Shown here: piece after piece, positions 22,321 to 34,060 of the stretch
How positions within the stretch are numbered: the first letter of the stretch is position 1
How the letters are laid out: the number at the start of each line of letters is the position of its first letter
NCBI GenBank assembly: GCA_014529385.2
Contig: CM043957.1
Location: 68,260,503-68,324,502 of the forward strand
DNA length: 64,000 nt
Source: Adiantum capillus-veneris
Taxonomy: Eukaryota > Streptophyta > Polypodiopsida > Polypodiales > Pteridaceae
Direction of reading: 5' to 3'
Notes under the pieces: model-generated
The model's input: the letters and a program-made list of their open reading frames with translations, nothing else
What the model was told of the DNA's origin: nothing
Databases searched by the model: none
Made by a program: the position numbers and the translations under genes

Positions 22321-23209
22321 CTTTACTCTCTCAATTTCTTCCAAAGATTTTTGACAAAATTTCGGCAGAGTTCCGTTTGTATTTGGACAATATCTCAAGT
22401 GACAATCTCAACCAAAGTGCTCATAAACACTGATAGAAAATCTCTCACTGCCAAGGGAAAAATCCACTAACTCACTTTACCACATACTGACTCAGTACTA
22501 TGCATAAATATTCTAAAACAATGTCCACATGGACCTGTATGCAAATGCAATCCATACGCTGTCCTGTACCACATATCCATACATCCACCTTCATCCCATA
22601 GTCGTAAACGACATATGAGGTCTTTAGCGGGGCCAGTCGAGGGTTCGCTCCAGTACCTAATCCACCTTGCCAAGGTACCAAAGCTCCCAAGGCAAGGCTT
22701 CAAAAAACCTCACTCGACCCTCACAAAGGCTGCAGCTTTTAAAATACATTAACCGCATATCCATACATAACCACAAAGTACTCAATCTGACAATATAACC
22801 GTCTCAACTTCTTCTCACAACCTTTCTTACATAGGCGGTTGTCCATAACGGACCCACAACAATCACACATAATCTTTGATAACACAATATCATGATGCAA
22901 AAGCTCTATGTTGCTCTCCAAAACCTGTGTAAATGCTGAATTCTTCACCTGTAACCTGTAAATCTACTGCAGAGCGCAAAACTGGAAATCTCCTATGCTT
23001 GTGTGAGTTGGTTGTTTGCTGCATAAAATTTTTAATTTTGGCAAATCTGAGTATGCCAATGCGCCCAGAATACCCAAAAACATAAAGATAGACTCCTGGA
23101 TCACTGTATTTCGAGTTCGGGTGAGGGAGTTATGACAAAAAAACCTCTCTTTTTGACTATTTCCCAGAGCTGCGAAAATCTGTGTATTGACTGTAGCTCC
23201 TTAAACTGA
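22321..23209 (-). other. Copia-A 5' leader, containing the shared leader module
   Basis: About 0.9 kb of non-coding sequence lies between the primer site and gag. It includes three blocks (22645-22667, 22696-22734, 22829-22856) colinear with those upstream of the gypsy gag at 5576-5737. A leader of this length is long for copia. The block facing the gag side includes GGTTCGCTCC, faintly like a tRNA B box, but no A box is seen. Confidence 0.7.
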
Positions 23210-23221
23210 GCTCTGATACCA
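23210..23221 (-). promoter_or_regulatory. Copia-A primer binding site, initiator tRNA-Met
   Basis: The minus strand reads TGGTATCAGAGC, the standard copia primer site, three bases inside the LTR edge at 23225. Confidence 0.95.
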
Positions 23222-23224
23222 CTT

Positions 23225-23463
23225 TGTAAAGTGCACAAGTGATGGAGAAGGTAGGAAAGAAGACTATGCACACACACCAACACACATCGAGACACACACA
23301 CACACACACACACAATCATTACCCTGCAACAGCCATTCAACATGCTGCTCTCACTCTTCTTCTCTTTGAACTATTATCCAAAGTATATTTACAACATAGT
23401 ATAGTCAGTGTCCGGCCGCCCATAGCACAACGGACATATTCTTTAATATCATATTCTTTAACA
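23225..23463 (-). repeat. Copia-A 5' LTR
   Basis: It runs from TGTAAAGTGC to TTTAACA. Compared with the left copy it has lost several CpG sites (gcgc to gcac, acgc to atgc, atcgtt to atcatt, aacgtg to aacatg) and gained CA units. Confidence 0.93.
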
Positions 23464-23468
23464 ATCTT

Positions 23469-24153
23469 GAGAGTCGATCAATTATCTGTATCACTGATGT
23501 AGTCTTCAATGAGACTAAGATGCATAAACAACTAGAGAAAGAGGTAGAATTCTAGAAAGTGACATTTTTTAATGTATCACCTCCTTTGTTGACATCTCAT
23601 GAGCCAGTTATGCTGCAAGTGAATGCTCTTGTCACTAGAGAAATTGAGCAGGCTAGTACTAGTCAGCCGAGAAGGTCTCAGAGAGCCTCAAATCCGCCAA
23701 ACCGTTTTGTTCCTGGCTTGGATTTTGTATTACTGACAGATAGTGGTGAGCCTGAGCCGTGTTGTTACAAAGAGGCCATGCTAGCCAAGGATAAGACTTA
23801 GTGGGAGTTTGCGATGAAAAGTGAGTTGTCTAGTATTCAAAAAAACAAAACTTGGGAATTGGTTCCATTGCCAAAAGGTAGAAAGCACTGCCTTGTAAAT
23901 GGGTTTACAAGAAAAAGATTGCATCCAATGTTGAGAACTACAAAGCTCACTTAGTGGCCAAAGGTTTCAAGCAAGAATATGGTATAGATTTTCAAGAAAT
24001 CTTTTCTCCAGTGATCAAGATGACTACACTAAGAATGTTGATTAGTTTGGTGGCCACTGAAGGTTTGGAGCTTGAGAAAATGGATGTCATTACAACTTTC
24101 TTACATGGAGATCTTGATGAGGAGATTTATATGTAGCAACCTGAAGGGTTTGT
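23469..24153 (+). pseudogene. Copia-B fragment, right of the nested insertion
   Basis: The reading from 17734 continues here: an Arg/Ser-rich linker (SQPRRSQRASNPPNRFVPGL), then the start of RT (WELVPLPKGRK, LVAKGFKQEYGIDFQEIFSP, MDVITTFLHGDLDEEIYM). Stops lie near 23550 and 23800, with a frame change near 23880. A TAG at the codon after EIYM is followed within 20 bases by a switch to unrelated copia sequence at about 24153. Fingers are present; palm, RNase H and LTR are gone. Confidence 0.88.
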
Positions 24154-26297
24154 CTAAGGCTATTTCAGATGCAAAAAATTGGCATGCACGCTTTGGGCAT
24201 CTGAATTTTTCCAATTTGCTTTGTTTGCAAAAATATGATATGGTTGCTTCTTTGTCACCTCTTGAAGCACCCGTCAAACATGTTTGTGAAGGCTGTATTT
24301 TGGGTAAGATGTAGTGTTCAAAGTTTCAAAAGGATGGTTCAGTTAGGGCCACATGCAGGTTGCAGCTTGTCACAGTGATGTTTGTGGGCCCATGCAAACT
24401 CCGTCCTTGGGCAATTACCTTTACTTTGTGCCTTTTATTGATGATTACTCCAACCATGCATGGGTATATCCGCTTAAGGAGAAGTCCGAAGTGTTTATGT
24501 GCTTCAAGCAATTTTTGGTTATGACTGAAAATGTCTCAAAATGTATTATGGGCACCCTCCGTTTGATAAAGGGGGGGGATTATATATCTCATGAATTTAA
24601 TGCATTTTTGGCTAGTCGTGGGATAAAACACCAATGTAAAGTTCAATATACACCTCAATAAAATGGTGTTGCTGAGAGAAAAAACAGGTCTCTTCCGAAA
24701 ATGGCAAGATGTATGGTCAAAAGTCAAGCTTTGCTGCATTCATTTTGGCTTGAGGCTATCATGCGTGCCACTTATGTACTAAACAGGTGTCCTACAAAAG
24801 CTTTACAGTCTATGACTCCATATTAAGCACAACATTATAGAAAGACTTCTATTGAGCACATGTGTGTTTTTGGCTGTTTGGCATTTCCAAACGCAGCACA
24901 AGAAATTGGATGATAAGACTGACAAATGTATTTTTGTTGATTATAGTGCTGAAAACAAAGGTTGTAGCTTGTCTCATCCACACACAAAGCATATCTTGTG
25001 TTTGTGGAAGATTTTGTTCAACCCTTGCTATCATGTACTAGAGACATTAATGTAAGCTCACACGACATTTATGACACTTTGTTTCCTCTTTTCAGTGGTG
25101 GAAGTTCCAATCAAAATTCCAATGAGGCAATTGTACAACCTACGGGGGTTTTTGAAAATGTTGCAGATTAGCCTATTATTGATGTAGATGTACATGATGT
25201 ACTTGATGAGGAAAGGGCTGAGAATGAGCAGGCTAGAGGTATGCCAAAATGGCTGTGCATACTTTGTGTGACAGTAATTTGGATGCACCTTTGTCTAGTC
25301 GTACACTCATTCAGGTGTGCCATGCATCTTATGCATTAGATTGGTATGCTTTGACTGTGTCTAGCTTATGTGATATAGAGGAACCTCTGTCTTTTGATGA
25401 AGCACAAAATCCAAAAAATTGGATGGTTGCCATGCAATCATAATATGACGCACTTATAGAAAATGACAAATGGACTTTATGTGATTTGCCTCTTGGCAAA
25501 AAGGCCATGGGTTTGAAATGGGTTTACAAGTTGAAATGCAAGCTGAATGGTGAGATTGATTGCTATAAGGCTCAACTTGTTGCAAGGGGTTATGCACATA
25601 GAAAAGGCATAGATTATGAAGAGACTTTTGCTCCCACTTGTCGTAAGACTACTGTGCATTTTCTCTGTGCATTGGCAGGTCATTTTGGTTGGGATGTACA
25701 TCAATCAGACATTGTTACTGCTTTCTTGAATGGTGACATATTTGAGGAAGGTTATGTAACACAGCCTCACGATTTGTCAAGAAAGGACAAGAGGATAAAG
25801 TGTGAAAATTTAAGAAAGCTTTGTATGGGTTGAAGCAATCTCCTCGTGCTTGGTATTAGAAGGCTGACACTCATTTGGTCAAACAAGGCTTTTGTAACAT
25901 CCAACAGAAAGCACATTGTATGTAAAGCGTGAGGGTGATGTACTTCTCATTGTCGTTCTCTATGTGGATGATTTGCTGATCACTGGTCCAAATGAGGCAC
26001 ATATTGCTGAATTTAAGATTGATTTGAATGTAACTTTCAAGATGAAAGATTTGGGGATGTTGCATCATTACTTGGGGTATACAATTTAAGTAGTGTGATG
26101 GTGGTATTGCCTTGTGTTAGACAAGTTAAATAAAGACATTGTTATGTAAGTTTAGACTTGAGGATTGCAAACCTATTGCCACTCCCATGGAAACATGTTT
26201 GAAATTGAGTCTTCATGATGTTGGTGATCATGTCGATGTCACTCTTTACCAAATTGTTGTTGGCCGCCTTATTTATGTATGCAACACGAGGCCGGAT
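24154..26297 (+). pseudogene. Copia-D: partial copy related to the copia at 28771
   Basis: From about 24154 the sequence follows 30838-33000 of the complete copia-E, with many changes. It begins in the GAG pre-integrase segment (NWHARFGHLNF, CEGCILGKM) and continues through integrase (FIDDYSNHAWVYPLKEKS, GDYISHEFNAFLASRG) and RT (ALAGHFGWDVHQSDIVTAFL, LYVDDLLITGPN). It ends abruptly at CNTRPDC near 26297, in the RNase H lead-in. More than ten stops and shifts exist, for example TAA near 24659 and 25441. It is clearly older than copia-E. No LTRs are visible. Confidence 0.9.
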
Positions 26298-28249
26298 TGT
26301 GAGGGCCATACCCAGACTTGACCCTACTCACCCCCTTCAGTCCTCCAAACCGTTCCAGGGAATGACGTAGATCTATCTGCAGGTATCTCTCCCACTTGGG
26401 ACCGACACTCAGACAATACTTCGGTCTATCTCGAATGCCAACCCAAGGGGATACATCCCTTCATTCAACAATTCTATCCACTTCTCATAATCAATCTGTC
26501 CTTGACAGCTTTCCGCACCCAAATCGTGGTCCTTAGTCTTGATTCTCTTGATCTTTAACTTGAGGAGTTGCTCTTGCTTTCTTGTTCTCCCTTGGTTCAC
26601 GGTGATAACCCCTTTTTCCTGACAAGCAGGCATGACAGTTATCACTTTCCCCTAAGAAGAGGGATCTTGCAAACCTACTTGGTCTCGCTCGTCCCCGATT
26701 ACCCATTTTTATCCCACAACATAAAATTTTTAAATCAACATCCGGCCATCTGACCCTTCGGATCCGCCCACCCACCGAACCATTTCATGAAAATCCCTTC
26801 CTGAGGTAGTACTTAACTACTACAAAATCAGGAAGACAGCAGTCTATTAGACATCATCAAACAACAAGCAGCATGCAATCTGCTGCATACCCTTGTTCAA
26901 GGAAATTCATCTGGTTGTTCCCACCAGATCTTTATTTAGAAACTTTTAATTCATTTCCTTTTCTTTATCTGCTATAATTAGCTTGTAACTAGTTTGCTAA
27001 CTAATCATGCAACACATTTAGTTTCAGCCAATTCACCTGGACTCCCCATTGAGGACCAAGATAATCGGTTACAAGTCATCAAAATGGCAACACCTTCACA
27101 ATATTTCCCAGAATTAAGTGTTTGGGAAAGGCTCATCAAGTAATTTAATCATTCCTTCCTAAGCATTTTATTTCAAGAGGTATAGTACCATCTGGTGACA
27201 GATGCACATGATAGCCCCTATATTCCTAGCCTTTCCAGTTCCTTTTCAAGCAACCAAATCGAACAAATTTCTTAATTAAATTCACATCATCCTCCCTGAA
27301 TATGACCTTCTCATCCAACTATTGGCATCAGACCATACCCGGATTATGGCCGATTTCCAATAAGAAACAGCGGGTACTTCACCTAGTCGGGTAAGAAACA
27401 GCGGGTACTTCACCCAGTCGGGTAAAAATAAAACAAACCTATTCATCCCTTATTCCTCGGGCATGAATGGACTAGGTATAACAACTTGCCGGTTACACTG
27501 CCCTGGTCGAAAAGGGACAATCTCCGTCAAGTTCCCCAAGAGAATCCTCTCAATGGGCTAGCCTTTCAATCAAATTGACCTTAAGAAGATCCATCTTGGT
27601 TTCCGGTCATTTCCAGACAATCTTCAAAACTCCTAGGTAAATCTATGTTTTGCAATGGGCTATCCCTATCACCTCTCGAGATTCCTTTTTAACTCCTAGT
27701 TGGTAATTTTCAGGTTCATTGATTTATCAACCTTAATTCCTACTTTCATTAATTATCTATCAGCCAAGTTTATTTAGAAAATACAAGCGAGTTTTTGCCA
27801 TAGGCATTTGATGGTTAATGTCTCTTCGGAAATGCCAACTTTTTAAGTTCAATCCCCGTTTTATACCATTCCTAGGTTTTTGCAATCTTTTGCCATCCAT
27901 GGGGCATCTCCATGGAAGCTTGTAGAGTTTTTGGTTCAAACAACACGGAGATCAATTCCGTGAAGTTATCCCCTATCTCCCCCATCTCGTATTGCAAACA
28001 AACTTGAAATTGACAACTTTGGAAATACTCTTCAATACCAAAAATTGAACTACTTCTATCGGGTTTAGATAACTACTCTTTTCTTATGGTGCCTAGCTTT
28101 CCATTTTAGGAGCTAGAAGGTCATCCTATAATTTATGAGTCTTCGAGCTTTCCATTAAAGCTCGCTTTTGGGGATAAAATGGAAATCTAGAGCTTTCCAT
28201 TAAGGCTTGGAAAGAGAGGATTATAACCATACATTCTTCCTATCGTAAA
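26298..28249. other. Non-coding stretch with a 31-bp duplication
   Basis: No gene is recognised. Two exact-edge copies of a 31-base unit (taagaaacagcgggtacttc...) sit at 27361-27391 and 27392-27422, differing at one base. At 27327-27340 ATTGGCATCAGACC resembles a copia primer site with two mismatches, but no gag follows. The minus-strand frames at 26409-26775 are basic and Cys-poor and match nothing known. It may be an eroded LTR. Confidence 0.4.
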
Positions 28250-28770
28250 GAGACATGCAAACCTTAAGCTTGATTACCATAATGAGACTAAACCTTTCTT
28301 TCTTTAATGGGACAAGGTTTCCCTGGAAGCTTAACCCTAATCACACAAGGTCATCATGGAAGCGAAACCCTAAATTGCAAGCTTGTCTTTCAAAGCTTTT
28401 CCTAAGTGCAAAGTTACCATTAAAGCGTAGCTTAAGAGTGCAAACCTACCTTTGAAGCTTAACTTAATGATGCATAGATACTCTTAGCACTTAACCCTAA
28501 TTACGAGGTTACCATTTAACCTTAAACCTAAAAATACAAGGTAGTCACTAAAGCTTACACCTAAGTGAAAAGTTACCATTAAAGCTTAGCTTATGAATGA
28601 AAATCTACCTTTGAAGCTTAATTTTATGATGCATAGATACTCTTATCACTTAACCCTAATTGCGAGGTTTCCATTAAAGCGTAAACCTAAAATACAAGGT
28701 AGTCACTAAAGATTACACCTAAGTGCAAAGTTACCATTAAAGCTTAGCTTACGAGTGCAAATCTACCTTT
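28250..28770. repeat. 158-159 bp satellite-like tandem repeat, left block
   Basis: The motif CTACCTTTGAAGCTTA recurs at 28446, 28605 and (split by an insertion) 28763, so the period is 159 and 158. Shared text includes tgatgcatagatactctta, acttaaccctaatt and aaggtagtcactaaag. A more eroded unit lies to the left. About 3.3 units are visible. Confidence 0.88.
28766..28770 (+). repeat. Target-site duplication CCTTT, left copy
   Basis: CCTTT before the left LTR is repeated at 33929-33933 after the right LTR. Confidence 0.95.
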
Positions 28771-28996
28771 TGTTACCATATACATGTGGTAGTGATGTGT
28801 GTGAACACACTAGGACCGCTGGGGCATTTTTTCCTCTTTAGGAGTTTTTTTCCCCCGAGCATTGTATATATGCTCATCACTCTAAGGCTATCTATCTTTC
28901 CATTACACACTAAGTAATACACTCTCTATTGTGTGCCTTGAGCTTCTTTCGTCTTCTCCAAGCTGTGTGCATTTCTCTGCAACCCTAATTCCAACA
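28771..28996 (+). repeat. Copia-E 5' LTR
   Basis: It runs from TGTTACCATATACATGTG to ATTCCAACA. It contains ATTGTATATATGC near 28862, a possible TATA region. Confidence 0.93.
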
Positions 28997-28998
28997 AT

Positions 28999-29010
28999 TG
29001 GTATCATAGC
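28999..29010 (+). promoter_or_regulatory. Copia-E primer binding site
   Basis: TGGTATCATAGC differs at one base from the initiator tRNA-Met site TGGTATCAGAGC. It begins two bases after the LTR. Confidence 0.85.
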
Positions 29011-29358
29011 AGGTTGCGTCCTCCCGTGCTCAGTCGCCAGCTGCTCCATTACACGCCTACTCACTTTATCCGATTTTAGTGAGCTTTGGCGAGCGTTCCC
29101 AAGTCGACAAATATTTCGAGTGAGCTCGTAGAACTTGGTCTGCTCAGATTTTTGATTCGGGCTCATTTCGGCCTCCGTTTCCACTACAGGCAGGACTGCA
29201 CAGGCAATTTTGTCATTTTGTGTAGAAATTTTGTCAGTTTCGTTTTCTACATAACAGGTGCCTTATAGTCTTCTACGATTTGTGCTATGTAGCACATGTT
29301 GTTCCCGTTCTGTTTCTCCTATTTTTGGGCAGTATTCACATCAGGTGCAACATTTACC

Positions 29359-32300
29359 ATGGCTGACAACAACACAGATGTGTTCAAGATGTTTGCTGCT
29401 GAGGATAGGTTGGATGGGGATAATTACCCTATGTGGGCTTATATAATGCAACACGTTCTTGTGTCAAAGGGCATCTAGAATATTGCGCAGGGCATTGATG
29501 TACGTCCTGGTTCAAAGGATGTAGGCGACGTTGAGGATGTTGCAGGTCTTGCTGCTGTTAGAGTTGTTTTGCCTACGGCAGAACAAGCTCGTTGGGATGT
29601 TAAGGATGCGCAGGCTCATGCATTGATTGCGTTTTCTGTGAAGCGCACCATTGTTCCTCACATCCGTTCAGCAAATTCTACAAAACAGGCTTGGGATATT
29701 TTGCGGCTGGTCTTTATGCAAGTCACAATGAGGCTAAAATTGCTTTGCTGCGTAAAGAGCTAGAGTCGAAGATTATGCACGAGGAAGATGATATGGACAC
29801 TTTCCTTGCTAGTGTCAAGGATATCAATGAGCAACTCACTTCTGCAGGTGAAGTCATTTCAGACAGTTCCCTAGTGCAGACTGTTCTTGATGCCTTACCA
29901 GATTCTTACCAGACTTTTGCTAGTACTTGGAGACTTATGACCCAAGGAAATCCTGAAGTTGTCAAGTTTGATGCATTATGCACATTGCTGTTGCAAGAGT
30001 CACTTTCCAGAAAAAACAGGACTAGGCAGCGTGCAGTTGAACAGGATTTTATTGCTTCTCAAAGAAAGGGTGGTAATAGCAATGCAGCCACTTCTTATGG
30101 TTCTGCTGCGAGTGGCAAAAATTCTTTCCCTATTGATTTTGCTGGCAACAATTCGTCTGGAAATTCTGGTGATAAGGGCAAAAAGAAGATGTGTTGCCAT
30201 TATGTAAAGCTAATGGTCACTTGATCAACTCGTGTCCTAAGTTGAAGGCCAAAGAGGCTAAGAAGAAAGAGGGTGGTTCCACTGCAAATGATGGTTCCAC
30301 TACAAATGCAGCCATTGTTGAGTCTTCTGTGAAAGGAGACTGTGATGCTGATGTTGATGCAGAATGGGCTTTTAGTGTAGATTGCACTTACAATCCTGCT
30401 GTCCATGATGTATGCTTGTTAGTTGCTGCACATTCACATGTGTGGTATTTCGACAATGGTGCTATAAAGCACATTACCTCACATCGTGAATTGTTTACCT
30501 CTCTCGAGTCTGTTTCTCATGGGAGTATAGTCACTTGTGCCAACAATGCCTCTTATCCGGTTCAGGGAGTTGGAAAGATTGTGCTTACTGCTGCAAATGG
30601 CAGTTCCTTCACACTTGTTGATGCACTCTATGTACCTGGGATCAAGAAGCATCTCTTGTCTGTATTCGCACTTGCTAGACTTGGACTTGTAGTCAAATTT
30701 GTGGATGACAGATGTACAGTTCATGATCTCAGTTTTGGTGATGAAATTGTTGCATCTGGCCTTTTGTGCCGTGGGTTATATAAGATCACTTTGTATGACA
30801 AGTGTGGACAAAATTTTGCAAATGCTGTTGCAGATTCAAGGGCTATTTCAGATGCAAAACTTTGGCATGCACGTTTTGGTCATCTGAATTTTGCCACTTT
30901 GCCGCGTTTGCAGAAATCTGATATGGTTGCTTCTTTGCCGCCTCTTGAAGCACCTGTCAAAAATGTTTGTGAAGGCTGTATTTTGGGTAAGATGCAGCGT
31001 TCTATGTTTCCAAAGGATGGTTCAGTTCGGGCCACATGCGGGTTGCAGCTTGTGCATATTGATGTTTGTGGACCCATGCAAACTCCGTCCTTGGGCAATT
31101 ACCTATATTTTGTGACTTTCTTGATGATTACTCTAGGCATGCATGGGTATTTCCGCTTAAAGCGAAGTCCAAAGTTTTTATGTGCTTCAAAAAATTTCTG
31201 GCTATGGCTAAAAATGTCTCAAAATGTACTATGGACACCCTCCATTCCGATCGAGGGGGGGAGTATATGTCTCATGAATTTAATGCATTTCTGGCTAGTC
31301 GTGGGATAAAACACCAATGTACAGTGCCTTATACACCTCAGCAAAATGGTTTTGCTGAGAGGAAAAACAGGTCACTTACAAAAATGGCACAATGTATGGT
31401 CAAAAGTCAAGCTTTGCCGCATTCTTTTTGGCTTGAGGCCATCATGTGTGCCACTAATGTACTTAACAGGTGTCCTACGAGAGCTTTGCAGTCTATTACT
31501 CCATATGAAGCATGGCATGATAGAAAGCCTTCTATTGAGCACATGCGTTTTTTTGGCTATTTGGCATATACTTTGGTGCCACAAGTGCAGCGCAGAAATT
31601 AGATGATAAGGCTGTCAAATGTATTTATGTTGGTTATAGTCCTTAAAGCAAAGGTTACAGGTTGTATCATCGACAAACAAAACGTATTCTGGTTTCACGG
31701 GATGTAGTGTTTGTGGAAGATTCTGTTCAGCCCTTGCTGTCATGTACTAGAGACAGTAATGTAAGCTCACAGGACATTTATGACACTTTGTTGCCTCTTT
31801 TTAGTGGTGGGAATACGAATGTAATTTCCAATGAGGCAAATGTACAGCCTATGGGGGTTCTTGAAAATGTTACAAATCAGCCTATTACTGATGCAGATGT
31901 ACATGATGTACTTGATGAGGAAAGGGCTAAAAATGAGCAGGCTAGAGGTATGCCAAAATGGCTGGTGCACACTTTGCGTGACAGTAAATTGGATGCACCT
32001 TTGTCTAGTCGTACTCGTTCAGGCTCTCGCCATGCATCTTATGCATCATATTGTTATGCTTTGGCTGTGTCTAGTTTACATGATGTTGAGGAGCCTCTCT
32101 CTTTCGATGAAGCACAGAATTCAGAAAATTGGATGGCTGCCATGCAATCCGAATATGATGCACTTATAGAAAATGACACATGGACTTTATGTGATTTGCC
32201 TCCTGGCAAAAAGGCCATCGGTACGAAGTGGGTTTACAAGTTGAAACGCAAGCCGGATGGTGAGATTGATCGCCATAAGGCTCGACTTGTTGCAAAGGGT

Positions 32301-33620
32301 TATGCACAGCAAAAAGGCATAGATTATGAAGAGACTTTTGCTCCCACTTGTCGTATGACTACTGTGCGTTTTCTATGTGCATTGGCAGCTCATTCTGGTT
32401 GGGATGTACATCAATCAGACATTGTTACTGCTTTCTTGAATGGTGACATATTTGAGGAAGTTTCTGTAACGCAACCTCGCGGTTTTGTCATAAAAGGACA
32501 AGACGACAAAGTGTGCAAATGTAACAAGGCTTTGTATGGGTTGAAGCAATCTCCTCGTGCTTGGTATGAGAAAGCTGACACTCATTTGGTCAAACAAGGC
32601 TTTCGTAACAGTCCAACAGAAAGCACATTGTATGTAAAGCGTGAGGGTGATGTACTTCTCATTGTGGTTCTTTATGTGGATGATTTGCTAATCACTGGAC
32701 CAAATGATAGACATATTTCTGAATTTAAGGCTGATTTGAATGCTACTTTCAAGATGAAAGATTTGGGGCTGTTGCATCATTACTTGGGTATACAGTTTAA
32801 GCAGTGTGATGGTGGTATTGCCTTGTGTCAAAAAAGTTACATAGAGACATTGCTATGTAGGTTTGGACTTGAGGATTGCAAACCTATTGCCACTGCCATG
32901 TAAACAGGTTTGAAGTTGAGTCTACATGATGCTGGAGATCCTGCTGATGTCACTCTTTACCAAACTGCTGTTGGCTACCTCATTTATGCATGCAACACGA
33001 GGCCAGATATTCAGTTTGCAGTCTCACAGGTCAGCAGATTTATGCATAGCCCATGGTCTAAGCATTGGTAGGCTGTCAAGAGGATTTTCCACTACCTTAG
33101 TGGCACTTTACATCTTGGCTTGTTTTTTCCCAAGGGGGGATCATTGCCGCCAGACTTACATGCTTTTTTAGACTCAGATTGGGCTGGTTGTTTTGACACG
33201 TGAGTGTCCACAAGTGGTGTTTGTTTCATGCTTAGGAGTTCATGTATATCATGGTTGAGCAATAAGTAACCTACTGTGGCCACTTCGAGTTGTGAGGCTG
33301 AGTACAGGGCAGTCTTCACAGCTACGGTTGAGTGTGTATGGCTCAGACACCTTATGGCTGATTTGGGTGTTGGACAGGACACTGCCAACACTATCTACAC
33401 TGACAGTCAGAGCGCATTTGTAGTTGCGAGAACCCAGTTTTTCATGCTCGCACAAAGCACATTGAGGTGCATTACCACTATGTCAGGGAGAGGCTCTCAG
33501 TAGAAGAGATCGGCTTGGCTTATGTGCCAACACAGGACAAACTTGCAGATCTTTTCACAAAGGCATTGTCTCGTGAGAAGCTTGAAGCTTTCCGTAAAGC
33601 TTTGGGCTTACTCCCCTTTG
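29359..33620 (+). pseudogene. Copia-E gag-pol polyprotein
   Basis: Gag starts at the ATG at 29359 (MADNNTDVFKMFAAEDRLDG) and has a CCHC knuckle (CHYCKANGHLINSC, broken by a frameshift at about 30206). Protease reads WYFDNGAIKHIT, so the active site is D-N-G rather than D-S-G. The pre-integrase finger (LWHARFGHLNF, CEGCILGKM) and integrase core (FLDDYSRHAWVF, SDRGGEYMSHEF, YTPQQNGFAERKN) keep D, D, E. RT (31662-32903) is one open frame of 413 residues with QSDIVTAFLNGDIFEE and LYVDDLLITGPN. RNase H has SSCEAEYRAVF and YTDSQSAFVV. Stops or shifts lie near 29476, 29705, 30206, 31115, 31600, 31646, 32901, 33069 and 33201. The element cannot move by itself as read. Confidence 0.94.
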
Positions 33621-33703
33621 TGGACTAATTATGTCCTCAGGGCATGGCACTTTCCTTTACTCATGTGCCAGCTCTCGTTCACCGCATCACTCCAGGGGGG
33701 ATT

Positions 33704-33928
33704 TGTTACCATATACATGTGGTAGTGATGTGTGTGAACACACTAGGACCGCCGGGGCATTTTTTCCCTCTTTAGAAGTTTTTTTCCCTAGCATTGTATA
33801 TATGCCCATCACTCTAGGGCTATCTATCTTTCCATTACACACTAAGTAACACACTCTCTATTGTGTGCCTGGAGCTTCCTTCGTCTTCTCCAAGCTGTGT
33901 GCATTTCTCTGCAACCCTAATTCCAACA
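33704..33928 (+). repeat. Copia-E 3' LTR
   Basis: It aligns end to end with 28771-28996. The polypurine tract ends just before it. The differences are single bases and short indels in the T-rich part. Confidence 0.93.
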
Positions 33929-34060
33929 CCTTTGAAGCTTAACTTAATGATGTATAACTACCATTAATACTTAATCCTAATTCCAAGGCTACCATTAAAG
34001 CTTAAAACCTAAAATGATGCACATAAACCTTCCTAGTATTAGAACACATGGGTTAATTAA
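33929..34060. repeat. 158-159 bp satellite, right block
   Basis: After the CCTTT duplication the satellite unit resumes (tgaagcttaacttaatgatg) and continues for about one degenerate unit, to cctaaaatgatgc. This shows that copia-E landed within a unit. Confidence 0.88.

Larger units (their letters stand above)
17735..23463 (-). mobile_element. Complete Ty1/copia element (copia-A), nested
   Basis: The 5.7 kb element has two LTRs (17735-17957 and 23225-23463), perfect ATCTT duplications, a primer site complementary to initiator tRNA-Met and a polypurine tract (AAGGGGAG on the minus strand, next to 17957). Domain order is gag, protease, integrase, reverse transcriptase, RNase H, as in copia. It interrupts a plus-strand copia. 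By eye the LTRs differ at roughly 14-16 positions plus two indels in the CA-rich part, so the insertion is not recent. Confidence 0.95.
28771..33928 (+). mobile_element. Complete Ty1/copia element (copia-E)
   Basis: The 5.16 kb element has LTRs at 28771-28996 and 33704-33928, CCTTT duplications, a primer site at 28999-29010 and a polypurine tract (aggggggat) at 33694-33702. It sits inside the satellite unit. The LTRs differ at about ten positions by eye, so it is younger than copia-A. Confidence 0.96.

Noticed and set aside
22641-22660. GGTTCGCTCC as a tRNA B box of a SINE or tRNA gene
   Set aside because: It lacks one base of the B-box pattern, has no A box at the right distance and cannot be folded into a cloverleaf by eye.
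27327-27340. Primer-binding-site-like ATTGGCATCAGACC
   Set aside because: Two mismatches to the initiator tRNA-Met site, and neither an LTR end nor gag can be seen beside it.
28250-28770. CRISPR-like regular repeat
   Set aside because: The repeats are contiguous 158-159 bp satellite units without unique spacers, in a plant-type sequence.
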